Assembly: GCA_041390865.1 (NCBI GenBank)
Contig: JAWKPC010000003.1
Location: 248,001-312,000 of the forward strand
Reading direction: 5' to 3'
Source of the DNA: JAUIIK01 sp041390865
GTDB lineage: Bacteria > Chloroflexota > Chloroflexia > Thermomicrobiales > CFX8
DNA length: 64,000 nucleotides
The notes under the pieces were generated by a model. That model was given only the letters and a program-made list of their open reading frames with translations, ran no database searches and had not been told where the DNA came from. Made by a program: the position numbers and the translations under genes. The stretch's first letter is position 1; each line of letters opens with the position of its first letter. Shown here piece after piece: positions 45,875 through 55,209 of this stretch.

Positions 45875-47497
45875 ATGACCTGGAGCAACAACGGTTTGGC
45901 CCACCGGCCCGTCGTGATGGGCACGAACGGGATGGTCGCAAGCGCCCATCCGCTCGCCTCACTGGCGGGCGTCCGGATCCTTCAACAGGGAGGAAATGCC
46001 ATAGACGCCGCGGTTGCGACGGCGGCCACCCTCAATGTCGTCGAGCCGTATATGTCCGGGCTCGGCGGCGGCGGGTACATGTTGATTCACCTTTCCAACG
46101 GCGACACCCGAGTCCTCGACTATTCCGGCGTAACATCGGCGAATGTCGACATCGAAGAGCTCACGTTGGAGTCGATCGACGTCGGTGGCAAAGCGCCCGT
46201 TGTTCCGGGTGCGCCCGACGGCTGGCTGACAGCGGTCAACGAGCTGGGCACGATGTCGATCACAGACGTGTTCGCCCCGGCGATCGAGTACGCCGAGGCG
46301 GGCGCGCCGCTGACGATCACCAATGCACGCTTCTACGAAATGGCCGGTTCCCGGCTCGACGAGACAGCGACGAAGGTCTTCTGGCCCTCGGGCGCGACCC
46401 CGGGCCCGGCGGCGATCATCAAGCAACCCGCCCTGGCCCACTCACTCAAGCAACTTGCCAGCGAAGGCTCCGATATCTTCTATAAGGGAGAGATGGGTAA
46501 GGAGACGGTCCGTGCCGTCCAGGCGGTTGACGGTTACCTGACCGAAGAAGACCTGGCCGCATTCTCGTCCGCCTGGTGCGAGCCATTGAGCGCCGGCTAT
46601 CGCGGCTACGAGATCCGCACCGTCGGAGCACCGGCCACGTCGTTCCAGGTCCCGGCGACGCTCAAGCTCCTCGAAGGTTTTGATCTCAAGTCGCTCGGCC
46701 AGAACTCGGTCGAAACAATCCATCTCATGGCCGAATCCATGAAGCTCGCCGTCGCCGACCGGATCCGCTGGGCGGGCGATCTCGATGCACCCTTTGACGG
46801 ACTCTTCTCCAACGCGTACGCCGAATCCCGCCGGGCGACGATCGATCGCTCGAAAGCCCGGCCGGTGGAGGGCGAACGTTACAGCCGTCCGCTGCCGGAA
46901 GGCGCTGTCCGGCCCGGCAGTCCCGAAGATTTCGCGCGGGAGAATACGACCCACTTCGACGTCGTCGACCGGGACGGCAACGGCGTATCCGTCACCCAGA
47001 GCCTCGGGTCGTTCTTCGGCTCCGGCGTCATGGCCGGCAACACCGGGATCATGCTCAACAACTTCAGCCACTTCTTCGATCTCGATCCGGAGAGCGCCAA
47101 CGCGATCGGCCCGTCGACGCCGAGAATGACGTCGATGGCACCGACGATCATCTTCCGGGACAGTAAACCGTTCTTGCTGATCGGGACGCCCGGAGCCTTC
47201 GGCATCCTCCAGACGACGGTCCAGATGATCTCGAACGTCCTCGACCACGAGTACAGCGTCCAGGCGGCGATCGAAGCGCCGCGCTTTCGAATCTTCGCCG
47301 GGAACGAGATCGCGATGGAGTCGAGAGTTCCGGAATCGGTTCGCGCCGAGCTGACCGAACTCGGCCACGAGATTCGGCTGCTGGACGACTGGTCGCCCGT
47401 CGTTGGAGGCGGGCAGGGTATCATGATTGATCCTGAAAGCGGCGCGTTCGGCGGCGGCGCCGATCCACGCCGCGACGGCTACGCGATAGGCTGGTAG
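45875..47497 (+). CDS. ggt: Gamma-glutamyltransferase
   Basis: GGT transfers or hydrolyses the gamma-glutamyl group of glutathione and related compounds. It is an Ntn hydrolase that cleaves itself before a threonine. The nucleophile is the second Thr of ENTTHFDVVDRDGNGVSVT; the NFSHFFD block and the GGGQGIMIDPESGAFGGGAD end are typical. The N-terminal half has ATAATLNVVEPYMSGLGGGG. At 540 residues it is normal length, but there is no signal peptide, so it may be cytoplasmic. GAGGAGAGG precedes ATG 45875. It is followed 31 bp later by a membrane protein gene. Confidence 0.94.
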   Translation: MTWSNNGLAHRPVVMGTNGMVASAHPLASLAGVRILQQGGNAIDAAVATAATLNVVEPYMSGLGGGGYMLIHLSNGDTRVLDYSGVTSANVDIEELTLESIDVGGKAPVVPGAPDGWLTAVNELGTMSITDVFAPAIEYAEAGAPLTITNARFYEMAGSRLDETATKVFWPSGATPGPAAIIKQPALAHSLKQLASEGSDIFYKGEMGKETVRAVQAVDGYLTEEDLAAFSSAWCEPLSAGYRGYEIRTVGAPATSFQVPATLKLLEGFDLKSLGQNSVETIHLMAESMKLAVADRIRWAGDLDAPFDGLFSNAYAESRRATIDRSKARPVEGERYSRPLPEGAVRPGSPEDFARENTTHFDVVDRDGNGVSVTQSLGSFFGSGVMAGNTGIMLNNFSHFFDLDPESANAIGPSTPRMTSMAPTIIFRDSKPFLLIGTPGAFGILQTTVQMISNVLDHEYSVQAAIEAPRFRIFAGNEIAMESRVPESVRAELTELGHEIRLLDDWSPVVGGGQGIMIDPESGAFGGGADPRRDGYAIGW

Positions 47498-47528
47498 CTC
47501 GACCGGGATAGTCTTCGGAGGTGTAATC

Positions 47529-48521
47529 GTGTGGCGACCGGCTCTACTTGCGCTTTTGCTCTTCACACTGATCCCGGCTGCCGTCGCGGCCCAGCCTTCG
47601 CGAGGCTCCGACGACGATGAGGTTCTCGTCCGGGTCAACGGCTCTGACACGATCGACGCCGGCGAGCGGGTGTCCGTCGCAGTGATCGTCGACGGCGACC
47701 TGGAGATCTCGGGGGAACTGACCGACTTCGCAATCGTCATCAACGGCGACATGGCCGTACTGAACGGCGCGAGAGTCGACGGAACGCTCTGGGTCACCGA
47801 TGGCACGCTCACGCTGCGGGACGGCTCGGTCGTCACCGGAGACATCGTGTTGTCGGACAATGCGCGATGGGAGATCGAAGACGGCGCCAGCTTCACCGGT
47901 GACGTCAATGACGGCGAGTTCTCGATCAACCTCGACCGGGATGTGGCCTGGCAGATTGTTATCGCGACGCTCGTCGGCTGGCTGGGCGCTACCCTTCTCG
48001 CAGTTCTCGGAGCCGTCGTCTTTGCCGGCATCGGCGGAGAGCAGCTCTGGTCCGGTGCGCGCAACCTCTCGGCTCGCCCGGGGGCGACGATACTCAGCGC
48101 CCTTGCCTTCTGGGTGGGCATCGCCCTGTTGACCGTACCGCTAGCCCTGTCATTCGTTGGCGCGCTGGCCATCCCGGCCGTGCTGATGCTCGCAATGATT
48201 GTCTGGTTCCTCGGTTTCATCGCCTTCGGGACCCGGATCGGCGCATCAATGACCGGCCAGCACACAGACGATCCAAGCGTCAATCACCCGTATCTCTCGT
48301 CAATCGCCGGCGTCGTCGCCCTTCAGCTCATCCTGCTCGTCGCCGCCGGAGCGCTGCTCGGCGCGGTGATCGCCCTGCTGTTCGGTGATGGACGGGAAGG
48401 GCTGGCGATAGTTTTCGGGATTCCCGCCGGGATACTTTATGTCATTCTATTGATCATCGGAGTCTTCGGGAGTGGCGGTGTCGTCCTCCGCGCTTTCGAC
48501 GCCTGGTCCTCGAAAACCTAG
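47529..48521 (+). CDS. Secreted/membrane protein with bactofilin-like beta-helix repeat and C-terminal membrane helices
   Basis: A 330-residue protein starting at GTG 47529 after CTTCGGAGG. Signal peptide (LLALLLFTLIPAAVAAQ), then about 110 residues of short regular beta repeats (ISGELTDFAIVINGDMAVLN, GARVDGTLWVTDGTLTL, DGSVVTGDIVLSD) like polymer-forming bactofilin or integrin-alpha-like right-handed helices. Four to five transmembrane helices follow (TLVGWLGATLLAVLGAVVFA onwards). This fusion occurs as uncharacterised proteins in Chloroflexota and Actinobacteria. Probably cotranscribed with ggt. Confidence 0.78.
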   Translation: MWRPALLALLLFTLIPAAVAAQPSRGSDDDEVLVRVNGSDTIDAGERVSVAVIVDGDLEISGELTDFAIVINGDMAVLNGARVDGTLWVTDGTLTLRDGSVVTGDIVLSDNARWEIEDGASFTGDVNDGEFSINLDRDVAWQIVIATLVGWLGATLLAVLGAVVFAGIGGEQLWSGARNLSARPGATILSALAFWVGIALLTVPLALSFVGALAIPAVLMLAMIVWFLGFIAFGTRIGASMTGQHTDDPSVNHPYLSSIAGVVALQLILLVAAGALLGAVIALLFGDGREGLAIVFGIPAGILYVILLIIGVFGSGGVVLRAFDAWSSKT

Positions 48522-48560
48522 CGCCGGCGGCGGTCGAATCGGGAAGCTGGTTCCTTCTTC

Positions 48561-48566
48561 TATAAT
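48561..48566 (+). promoter_or_regulatory. Consensus -10 element upstream of the kinase-like fusion gene
   Basis: TATAAT, 67 bp before the ATG at 48633, in an otherwise GC-rich gap. No clear -35 at 17 bp. Confidence 0.4.
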
Positions 48567-48632
48567 TAAGTGTCAACCTGAATGAGCGGATGTGCCGGTT
48601 TTCCCTCACATCGTCGAACTGGAGAGTATTGA

Positions 48633-50174
48633 ATGGCGGAAGTAGCTGAACTTATCGAGGCGCTAAGCGACCCGGAATTCTTCCCGAATGGGGGAGACAG
48701 TGTAGAAGTTCGGGAGTCCACGACTTCTGTCGTGTTTCTTACCGGCGACCGCGCATTCAAGTTGAAAAAGCCGATCAACCACCCGGACATGAACTACTCG
48801 ACGCCGGCCCGGCGGCGGCGCATGTGCAACCTGGAGGTTGAGCTCAGCCAGCGCCTCTCGCCGACGCTCTATCACGGCGTCCACAAGATCACGGCCCGTA
48901 AAGATGGATTCACCCTGAACGGACGTGGCAAGGTCGTCGACTACATCATCGAGATGTCCCGCCTCGACGACGACAATTGCCTGCGGCACATGATCGACGA
49001 GGATCTCGTCGAGCCGGAGCAGATGCGAGAGCTTGCCCGGAAGCTGGTGATCTTCCACGAGGAAGCCGAGCGACGCCAGCTGATCAACAGCTTCAGCCGG
49101 CCGCATATAATCGCGCGCCAGTGGAATCGCCGGTTCCGCGCGACCGCCGAGTACGTTGGATCGATCTTCAGCGCCGACGCCTATCGGGATATCGTAACGT
49201 TCGCCAGCACATTCCTCGGCGACAACCGATCGCTGCTTCAGTCACGCATCGACAACGGTTGCATCTGCGACGGCCACGGCGAACTCACCGCCGAGCATAT
49301 CTATTTCGAAGATGGCATCCAGATCATCGACTGCGTCGAATACAACGACCGGATGCGCTTCCGTGACGTCGCCTTCGACCTCGCCGGGCTGGTGTTGAGC
49401 CTCGATGCGATGGGGTCGCCCGACCTCGCCGATGTCGTGATCGAGGAGTACAAGGCGCAGAGCGGCAACCCGCTCGAAGAGGTCCTTGATTTCTATCTCT
49501 GCTTCCGCGCTCACGACCGGGCGCTGACTCTGAGCCGGCTCGCGAACATGCCGGACGTGCCGCTGGCGGAGCATCAGGCGCTGGTCAAACGTGCCAAGCG
49601 CTACTACTACCTGGCACACCGCTACTCGCGCGGCGACCGTCAACCGATCGTGCTGATCATGTCCGGCGTCATCGGGGTCGGCAAGTCCCGCCTCGCGGAC
49701 GCCCTGGCCGAGATCCTCTCGATCCGTCATCTTTCGGCGGCTGAGGAAGAAGAGGTCTTCGCGATGGTCGACGAAGACGACGAGGAGGGGCAGAGCAAGG
49801 ACGCGCAGCAGGTCGACAAGGCCTATCAGGATCTGTTCGAGAAGGCCGAACGCCGACTGGAACGGGGAAGATCGGTCGTCCTCGACGCGGCGTTCTACAA
49901 CAGCACCTATCGCGTCGCGGCCCGCACCCTGGCGAGGAAAAACAACGCCGAATTCCTCGTTGTCGAGTGCGACGCCGACGAAGACATCCTGCGCGAGCGC
50001 GTCCGGGAACAGGCCGAGGACCACGACGAGCGGCCTCGCGAACGGCTGCGCCTCCTGCGCGAGCAGCAGAAGGCCTTCCGGCCATCGCGCGAGATCTACC
50101 GCAAGGACAAGGTCTACGTGAACACGACCGACAGTCTCGAAGACCAGGTCGAGACCGTCCTGGCCGAGCTCTAG
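48633..50174 (+). CDS. Aminoglycoside-phosphotransferase-like kinase fused to a P-loop NTPase
   Basis: A 513-residue two-domain protein. Residues 1-330 are an APH/choline-kinase-like fold: FLTGDRAFKLKKPI contributes the ATP Lys, and the catalytic loop is CDGHGELTAEHIYF followed by IDCVEYNDRMRFRDVAFDLA. The catalytic position usually HGD reads HGE here. Residues 335-513 are a P-loop kinase: VLIMSGVIGVGKSRLADALA, with a distal RxxxR-like arginine run. This fusion is widespread (COG0645/COG2187 pair) and uncharacterised; it is not evidence of antibiotic resistance. GAACTGGAGAG precedes ATG 48633. The cupin gene starts 5 bp after it. Confidence 0.88.
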   Translation: MAEVAELIEALSDPEFFPNGGDSVEVRESTTSVVFLTGDRAFKLKKPINHPDMNYSTPARRRRMCNLEVELSQRLSPTLYHGVHKITARKDGFTLNGRGKVVDYIIEMSRLDDDNCLRHMIDEDLVEPEQMRELARKLVIFHEEAERRQLINSFSRPHIIARQWNRRFRATAEYVGSIFSADAYRDIVTFASTFLGDNRSLLQSRIDNGCICDGHGELTAEHIYFEDGIQIIDCVEYNDRMRFRDVAFDLAGLVLSLDAMGSPDLADVVIEEYKAQSGNPLEEVLDFYLCFRAHDRALTLSRLANMPDVPLAEHQALVKRAKRYYYLAHRYSRGDRQPIVLIMSGVIGVGKSRLADALAEILSIRHLSAAEEEEVFAMVDEDDEEGQSKDAQQVDKAYQDLFEKAERRLERGRSVVLDAAFYNSTYRVAARTLARKNNAEFLVVECDADEDILRERVREQAEDHDERPRERLRLLREQQKAFRPSREIYRKDKVYVNTTDSLEDQVETVLAEL

Positions 50175-50179
50175 CGCCC

Positions 50180-50560
50180 ATGAAGCACATCCGGGACGCC
50201 GGCCGCGACATCGAAACGTGGCGGTCCGGCGTCCGGACGAGAATGTATGTGTCGGCCGCGACCGGTTCCAGCCAGCTGGTCGTGTTCGAGCAATGGTGCG
50301 ATCCCGGCCACGGCGCGCCGCGTCATATCCACAGCGTCGAAGAAGTGCTCCGCGTCCTCGGCGGCCAGGCACGCATCTTCGTCGGAGATGAGGAAGCGGC
50401 CGTCCTACCGGGCGAATCGGTCATCATCCCGGCCGGCGTCGAGCACGGCTTCGTGAACACCGGTGACGAGCCGCTGCACACCCAGGCAATCCTGGCCGAG
50501 CCGGTATTCGAGGCAACCTATGTCGAATCCGGCAAGACCGGCCGTCGCTGGCTCCCCTGA
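50180..50560 (+). CDS. Cupin domain protein
   Basis: A 126-residue single cupin. Motif 1 is CDPGHGAPRHIHSVEEVLRV (H-x-H...E), motif 2 PGESVIIPAGVEHGFVNTGD (P...H...N). The conserved histidines and glutamate would hold a metal. Longer open frames upstream overlap the kinase fusion and are artefacts. Five bp after the previous stop, so an operon partner. Ligand unknown. Confidence 0.9.
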   Translation: MKHIRDAGRDIETWRSGVRTRMYVSAATGSSQLVVFEQWCDPGHGAPRHIHSVEEVLRVLGGQARIFVGDEEAAVLPGESVIIPAGVEHGFVNTGDEPLHTQAILAEPVFEATYVESGKTGRRWLP

Positions 50561-50873
50561 CAGCTCACCGTCGTCGATCCCGTATTGCGTCGCCGATGGG
50601 ATTGCCGGCGCACGGTCGCCGGCTTTGCTGTGTCCCGCAGATAACGCCGTGACGGCCATCAGACCCAACCCAATATCCCTGGCATCCCGAAGAATGAGGG
50701 ATCCATGCACCCAGTCTGGTTTGCGCCGCAGAGGAACATATCTTCATGGACGAAGACCGATGCGCCACCTAACATCAGCCATGTGTGGTGCGGCTGTCCC
50801 CGTAAGAATTGAGGGCTGTTTCCGGAGCCGCTGATGACCTACAAGGCACATGGCACTGGACCGGCCCCGCTGA
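50561..50873. other. Intergenic region between convergent cupin and GT4 genes
   Basis: No supported gene in 313 bp. A hairpin GCCGGCG (50604-50610) with CGCCGGC (50617-50623), followed by TTTGCTG, could terminate the cupin transcript. Confidence 0.5.
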
Positions 50874-52091
50874 TCAGTCCGCACCCGCGCGCCGAGCGGT
50901 AACGTCTTCCAGAAGTCGATCGAGTTCTCGTGCGCTACGTCGCCAGTCATAGCGATCCTCAACCAGCGCCCGGGCAGCGTCCCCGAGTCTCCGGCGTTCG
51001 TCAACAGACCCCAGTAGCATCGACACGGCATCCCTGAATTCCGCCGCTGAGTCCGCAACGACCAGATCCGTGCCCGGTTCAACATCAAGGCCCTCGACAC
51101 CAAGAGACGTCGAAACAACCGGCCTGCCCATCGCCATCGCCTCGAGCACCTTCAGCCGGGTCCCGCTGCCCGCCCGTAGCGGCACGACGACGACGCTCGC
51201 GCTGCCGATCCACTCCCGGACGTCGTCCACAAGCCCGGTGACCGTCACACCCGGGCTATCACCGAGTGCCCGAACCTCCGGCGACGGATCTCGCCCGACG
51301 ATGTTGAACCGAAGCTCGGGATACGTCCGCTTGAGCCCCGGCCAGATCTCGCGATAGAAATAGAGCACCGCATCAGCGTTGGGAAAATAGTCCATCGCCC
51401 CGAAGAACAGGATCTCAGAGCCATCGGTTTCGACCTCCGGCGGCCTGAAGGACTCCGTATCCACGGCATTCGGAACGACGACCGGCTGGAAGCCAGAAAA
51501 CAACCGTGCAAACGCCTCGCCATCACGCTCCGACGTCACCGCTAGTCCATCGACGCGGCGAACCAGATCCATTTCCTCGCGCTTCAGCTTGAAGGCATTG
51601 ATCCGGCTGTAGGCTCTCCGGGCAAACGAGCCCTCGACCTCTCCGCTCCGGAGGATGATCTCGTGCTCCAGGTTGTGCGCGTCCAGCACGACGGGAATCT
51701 CCGGTGGAAACCGGAGATAGCCCATCTGGGCGAACTCGATCACGACTACGTCCGGTCGCCACTCGCGCACGACCCGGTCGAACGACCTTTGCAGCGACGG
51801 TAGCCCGTACACCCGCCGCTCGAAGCTCGCCAGAGCCAATAGCGACCGGAGCTGAACGATCCGTTTCTCCCGCATCGAGACGCCCAGATGCGGATTTTCG
51901 ACCGTCACGACCAACCGCGCGTATCTTCCGGTCGCTTCGACCGCCTCGCGATCATTCGCACCACGCCCCCGGAACGCGAGCACAGCAACCTCGTGCCGCC
52001 CTGCCAGTTCCGAGATCAAGCCGTGCATCCGTGCTCCGCCCCCCGATGTCGGTGGACTTGGCAGATGTGGGGCCAGGAAAAGAATTCTCAT
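50874..52091 (-). CDS. Glycosyltransferase family 4
   Basis: A 405-residue GT-B retaining transferase. MRILFLAPHLPSPPTSGGGA is the acceptor-loop start, then VLDAHNLEHEIILR in the N-lobe. The C-lobe has EILFFGAMDYFPNADAVLYF, FNIVGRDPSPEVRALG and VVVPLRAGSGTRLKVLEAMA, where E-x7-E type donor-binding residues lie. Probably builds surface glycan. It is separate from the other glycosyltransferases of the window; promoter not obvious. Confidence 0.92.
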   Translation of the reverse strand: MRILFLAPHLPSPPTSGGGARMHGLISELAGRHEVAVLAFRGRGANDREAVEATGRYARLVVTVENPHLGVSMREKRIVQLRSLLALASFERRVYGLPSLQRSFDRVVREWRPDVVVIEFAQMGYLRFPPEIPVVLDAHNLEHEIILRSGEVEGSFARRAYSRINAFKLKREEMDLVRRVDGLAVTSERDGEAFARLFSGFQPVVVPNAVDTESFRPPEVETDGSEILFFGAMDYFPNADAVLYFYREIWPGLKRTYPELRFNIVGRDPSPEVRALGDSPGVTVTGLVDDVREWIGSASVVVVPLRAGSGTRLKVLEAMAMGRPVVSTSLGVEGLDVEPGTDLVVADSAAEFRDAVSMLLGSVDERRRLGDAARALVEDRYDWRRSARELDRLLEDVTARRAGAD

Positions 52092-52329
52092 GCGCGGCCA
52101 GATTCATGTGAGCCCGCTACCTGCCCGGTTTCCGCGAGCTGAAAGGAGGTCGGTGGGTGGTGCGAGGTCCTCAGACTCGACACATCTGATCCAGATAGTG
52201 TGTGCGAGGCAGAGCAGGAACAGTACGAATTGTCATGCCGGCACGATGCGAGGGCATCCGTGAACCGCCGGAGGCTGCCCGTCAGCCCTGTTTGATGCCG
52301 GCCGTCAACGGGCGGGAGTTCGGAACTGA

Positions 52330-52819
52330 TCACTTGTCTTCAATGACACCGCGCGCACCCCACAGCAGTGGTAGGCCGAACCATACGAGCGCCGTGGCGA
52401 GTCCAATAATTGCCGCAGCCATGGAACCGTAGAAGTTATCGAAAAGCATCTGGACGATCAGATAGACGACGGAGATCATCGAGACGCCCATTGCAATGAC
52501 TCCGACCGGGACCAGTATAGTGGCATCCCTGGAAGCACTGGCAGGTAGTTGGCCGTGGGTTGAGCCGGTGGTGAATACTCGGGGCGATGAACGCCGAAAC
52601 GGAGAGGCCAGCAAACAGGAACGCCACCAGGTAAGGGACGCGCTCCTCCAGCGTGACCTCCGTCCATCGGGCACTAAAGGGAATGATCAATAGAAATGCG
52701 AAGAGGACTTGCGTTCCGGGTAACATGATCCTGAGCGCGCCAAACAAGGCCCCCAACTCGTCGACAGGATCGCGCCCCAGCACCTCTTCCGTATGAGGCT
52801 CGATTTCGAACTGCATCAC
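52330..52819 (-). pseudogene. DUF6328 family membrane protein, one frameshift
   Basis: From ATG 52819: ELGALFGALRIMLPGTQVLF, then AFLLIIPFSARWTEVTLEER, VPYLVAFLFAGLSVSAFIAP and SIHHRL. After a shift near 52570 it continues SRDATILVPVGVIAMGVSMI and a last helix, GSMAAAIIGLATALVWFGLP. Four transmembrane helices with LR..LPG.QVLFAFLL.PF are typical of DUF6328. Unknown function. About 160 residues restored. Confidence 0.8.
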
Positions 52820-53010
52820 ATCCTCCTACGTGGCTCAAGTCCAGCAGAACCAGGATGATAACCACTGGGCACAGGCACGGGGAATGATGAAGGTTCGCGT
52901 GGGTGATCGCGCCACGGTAGATCCCGCGACCGATAGGGAATAAGACGAGCCAACCCGAAAACGCCCGCCGAAGCGGGGCGCCACTTCTCCTCAAGTTTGA
53001 AGGGAGTTTA

Positions 53011-53086
53011 TGGAGCCGATGTCGGGATTCGAACCCGAGACCTCATTCTTACCAAGAATGTGCTCTGCCTACTGAGCTACATCGGC
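53011..53086 (-). tRNA. tRNA-Thr (anticodon GGT)
   Basis: Minus-strand cloverleaf: acceptor GCCGATG/CATCGGC, D-arm GCTC/GAGC, anticodon arm CATTC-TTGGTAA-GAATG with anticodon GGT, T-arm TCGGG-TTCGAAT-CCCGA, discriminator T and an encoded CCA. Confidence 0.97.
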
Positions 53087-53392
53087 ATATTTCGCGGTAC
53101 GTCGGACAATCACCCGGACTCCGGGGGCACGACCACACGAGCGTCTGAACCACGCCCGGACCGCTATTGACGACATTTTACCGCACGGCGTGGACTTCTT
53201 CGAGATCCCATCTTCCAACGAATACCCTGCATTCCTCCCGGTTCCGGCTCCGATTCGCTGTTCAGCTGATCCGGTCCGGACCGCATTGCGGCGTCGGGAT
53301 GCCGTCGAAGTCCAGGCCCCGTGACTGCTTGCGCAAGCGAACCGTTCTTACAATGGACGCGCAACGACTCCGCGCCAGGAAGGACCGCACAC
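53087..53392. other. Intergenic region upstream of the GH3-like gene
   Basis: 306 bp between the tRNA-Thr (minus strand) and the GH3-like gene. It would hold both promoters. Open frames here (for example from 53321) are extensions of neighbouring genes with no own start signal. Confidence 0.5.
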
Positions 53393-55066
53393 ATGGTAGA
53401 CCGGCGAACGTTCCTGAAGCTGATGGCGGCGGCAGGTATCGCTGTACCTCTCTCTGGCAAAGCGGGCGGGAATTCGAGCGTCAGGGCGAGTCAATTCAAT
53501 TTGGACAAAACGGCGCTCGAACAGTCGGGGCTGTCGTCGCGTCAGATCGCCGGCCAGCGGGTGATTTACTCCTATCCCGGTCTCGAGCTCCCGGAGTCGC
53601 TGCTCCAGGCGGTCAGAGACGGAGAGGCAGCCGGGGTGATCTTCTTCGGCGAGAACATCACGAGCGCCGAACAGATCGCGTCGGTCGCGCAACAACTTCA
53701 GGACGCCCAGCGAGCCAGCGAGGTGCCGGCGCCTCTGCTATTGATGACCGACCAGGAGGGCGGGCTCGTACGCCGCCTGCCGGGCGCACCAGAGCAGTCC
53801 GCAAAACAGGTCGGCATGAGCGACGATCCCTCCGCTGCGGCGAGTGAAGCTGGGACCGAGGCGGGGCAAACGCTTATGAACGCCGGGATGAATGTGAATC
53901 TCGCGCCGGTGCTGGGCGTCTACCGCCAGCCGGGAGATTTCCTCGATCAGTACGAACGCTCGTTCAGCGACGACCCCGCGACGGTCTCAGCCTGCAGCAG
54001 GGCGTTCATCTCGGCCCAGCAAGCGTCCGGCGTCGCGGCGACGGCGAAGCACTTCCCGGGATTAGGAACCGCCGGCGCGAACGAGAATACCGACGCCGAG
54101 CCAGTCACCTTGCCGCTGTCGCTGGAGACGCTGCGCTCGGTGGACGAGAGCCCGTATCTGGATGCCATCGATGCCGACGTCAAGCTGGTGATGCTGTCCT
54201 GGGCCATCTACCCGGCGCTCGACGATGAAAAGCCCGCCGGACTGTCCAGCACGATTATCCGTGGCGAGCTCCGGGATAGACTCGACTTCACGGGCGTGAC
54301 GATAACCGATGCGCTCGAAGCAGGATCGTTGGAACCATTCGGACAGGACCCGGAACGCGCCGTCCTGGCGGCCGGGGCCGGGATGGATCTGATACTCTGC
54401 TCGGCTCGCGACGTCGGCCAGGGCCAGTCGGTGACGGCCGCTCTCACCGCGGCACTGGACAGCGGGCAGCTCGATTCCTCGGACTTCTCGGCTGCGGTGG
54501 AACGGGTCAACACCTTGCGGAGCGGGCTGACCTCCCGGCGCTACTTCCCGGAAACGGGCCACTGGGTGAGCCACGGCTTTCTTTCCTACTGGGTCCGGTT
54601 CGGAGGGCTCCCGGTCTTCGGATACCCGATCACCGGCGAATACTCCGACCAGGATACGGGCTTCGTCACCCAGTACTTCGAGCGAGCCCGATTCGAGTGG
54701 CAGCCGGGCTCCTGGCCGGACCGCTACGATGTCGCGCTCGGCCTGCTCGGCGTCGAGCTCGCCCGGCGCGACGGCCTGCTCGATTCCGAGCCATTCCAGC
54801 CAGTCAACGGGAGCAACGACGCCAATTGCACGTTCTTTCCGGAGACGGGCCATCGCCTCTGCTACGGATTCCGAGATTTCTGGACCAGCCATGGTGCGCT
54901 GGAGATACTCGGCTACCCGATCAGCGAGGAGTACGCGGACCCGGACACCGGCCTGACAGTCCAGTATTTCGAGCGCCAGCGCCTGGAATGGCATCCGGAG
55001 AACGACCCGGAATGGCAGGTCGAAGGCGGGCTTCTCGGGAACCAGCTGCTGCCTGACAACATCTGA
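53393..55066 (+). CDS. Secreted GH3-type beta-N-acetylhexosaminidase-like protein with two FPETGH repeats
   Basis: About 557 residues from ATG 53393. A Tat-like or lipoprotein-like signal (VDRRTFLKLMAAAGIAVPLS) leads the protein. GH3 barrel: LLLMTDQEGGLVRRLPGAPE, TAKHFPGLGTAGANENTDAE and LDFTGVTITDALEAGSL with the nucleophile Asp in ITDAL. The usual KHFPGHGD...DSH loop that carries the catalytic His of NagZ is replaced by GLGTAGANENTD, so activity may differ or be lost. Two C-terminal repeats follow, each YFPETGH / TFFPETGH...YW or FW...G...FGYPI..EY....G...QYFERxR.EW, likely cell-wall binding. The preceding in-frame ATG at 53321 has no signal-peptide logic. Confidence 0.87.
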   Translation: MVDRRTFLKLMAAAGIAVPLSGKAGGNSSVRASQFNLDKTALEQSGLSSRQIAGQRVIYSYPGLELPESLLQAVRDGEAAGVIFFGENITSAEQIASVAQQLQDAQRASEVPAPLLLMTDQEGGLVRRLPGAPEQSAKQVGMSDDPSAAASEAGTEAGQTLMNAGMNVNLAPVLGVYRQPGDFLDQYERSFSDDPATVSACSRAFISAQQASGVAATAKHFPGLGTAGANENTDAEPVTLPLSLETLRSVDESPYLDAIDADVKLVMLSWAIYPALDDEKPAGLSSTIIRGELRDRLDFTGVTITDALEAGSLEPFGQDPERAVLAAGAGMDLILCSARDVGQGQSVTAALTAALDSGQLDSSDFSAAVERVNTLRSGLTSRRYFPETGHWVSHGFLSYWVRFGGLPVFGYPITGEYSDQDTGFVTQYFERARFEWQPGSWPDRYDVALGLLGVELARRDGLLDSEPFQPVNGSNDANCTFFPETGHRLCYGFRDFWTSHGALEILGYPISEEYADPDTGLTVQYFERQRLEWHPENDPEWQVEGGLLGNQLLPDNI

Positions 55067-55209
55067 GTCCGCTAGGACGAAGCGGAGACTCCGGTAGCGA
55101 TCCCAGCATCGTGATCAGGAGAACCGGACGCTATTCCGAGATCGGCTCACCGGCGCAATCTTGCCGTGCTAGACTCCGGGCTTTGTCAACGGACTGAAGG
55201 GACGAGGCG

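Noticed and set aside
46442..48283. 613-codon open frame antisense to ggt and the next gene
   Set aside because: Spans two real plus-strand genes with clear family motifs; composition is that of an antisense shadow.
48633..50174. Antibiotic resistance gene (aminoglycoside phosphotransferase)
   Set aside because: The fusion with a P-loop kinase and the sequence blocks belong to a housekeeping-type uncharacterised family; the catalytic loop also differs.
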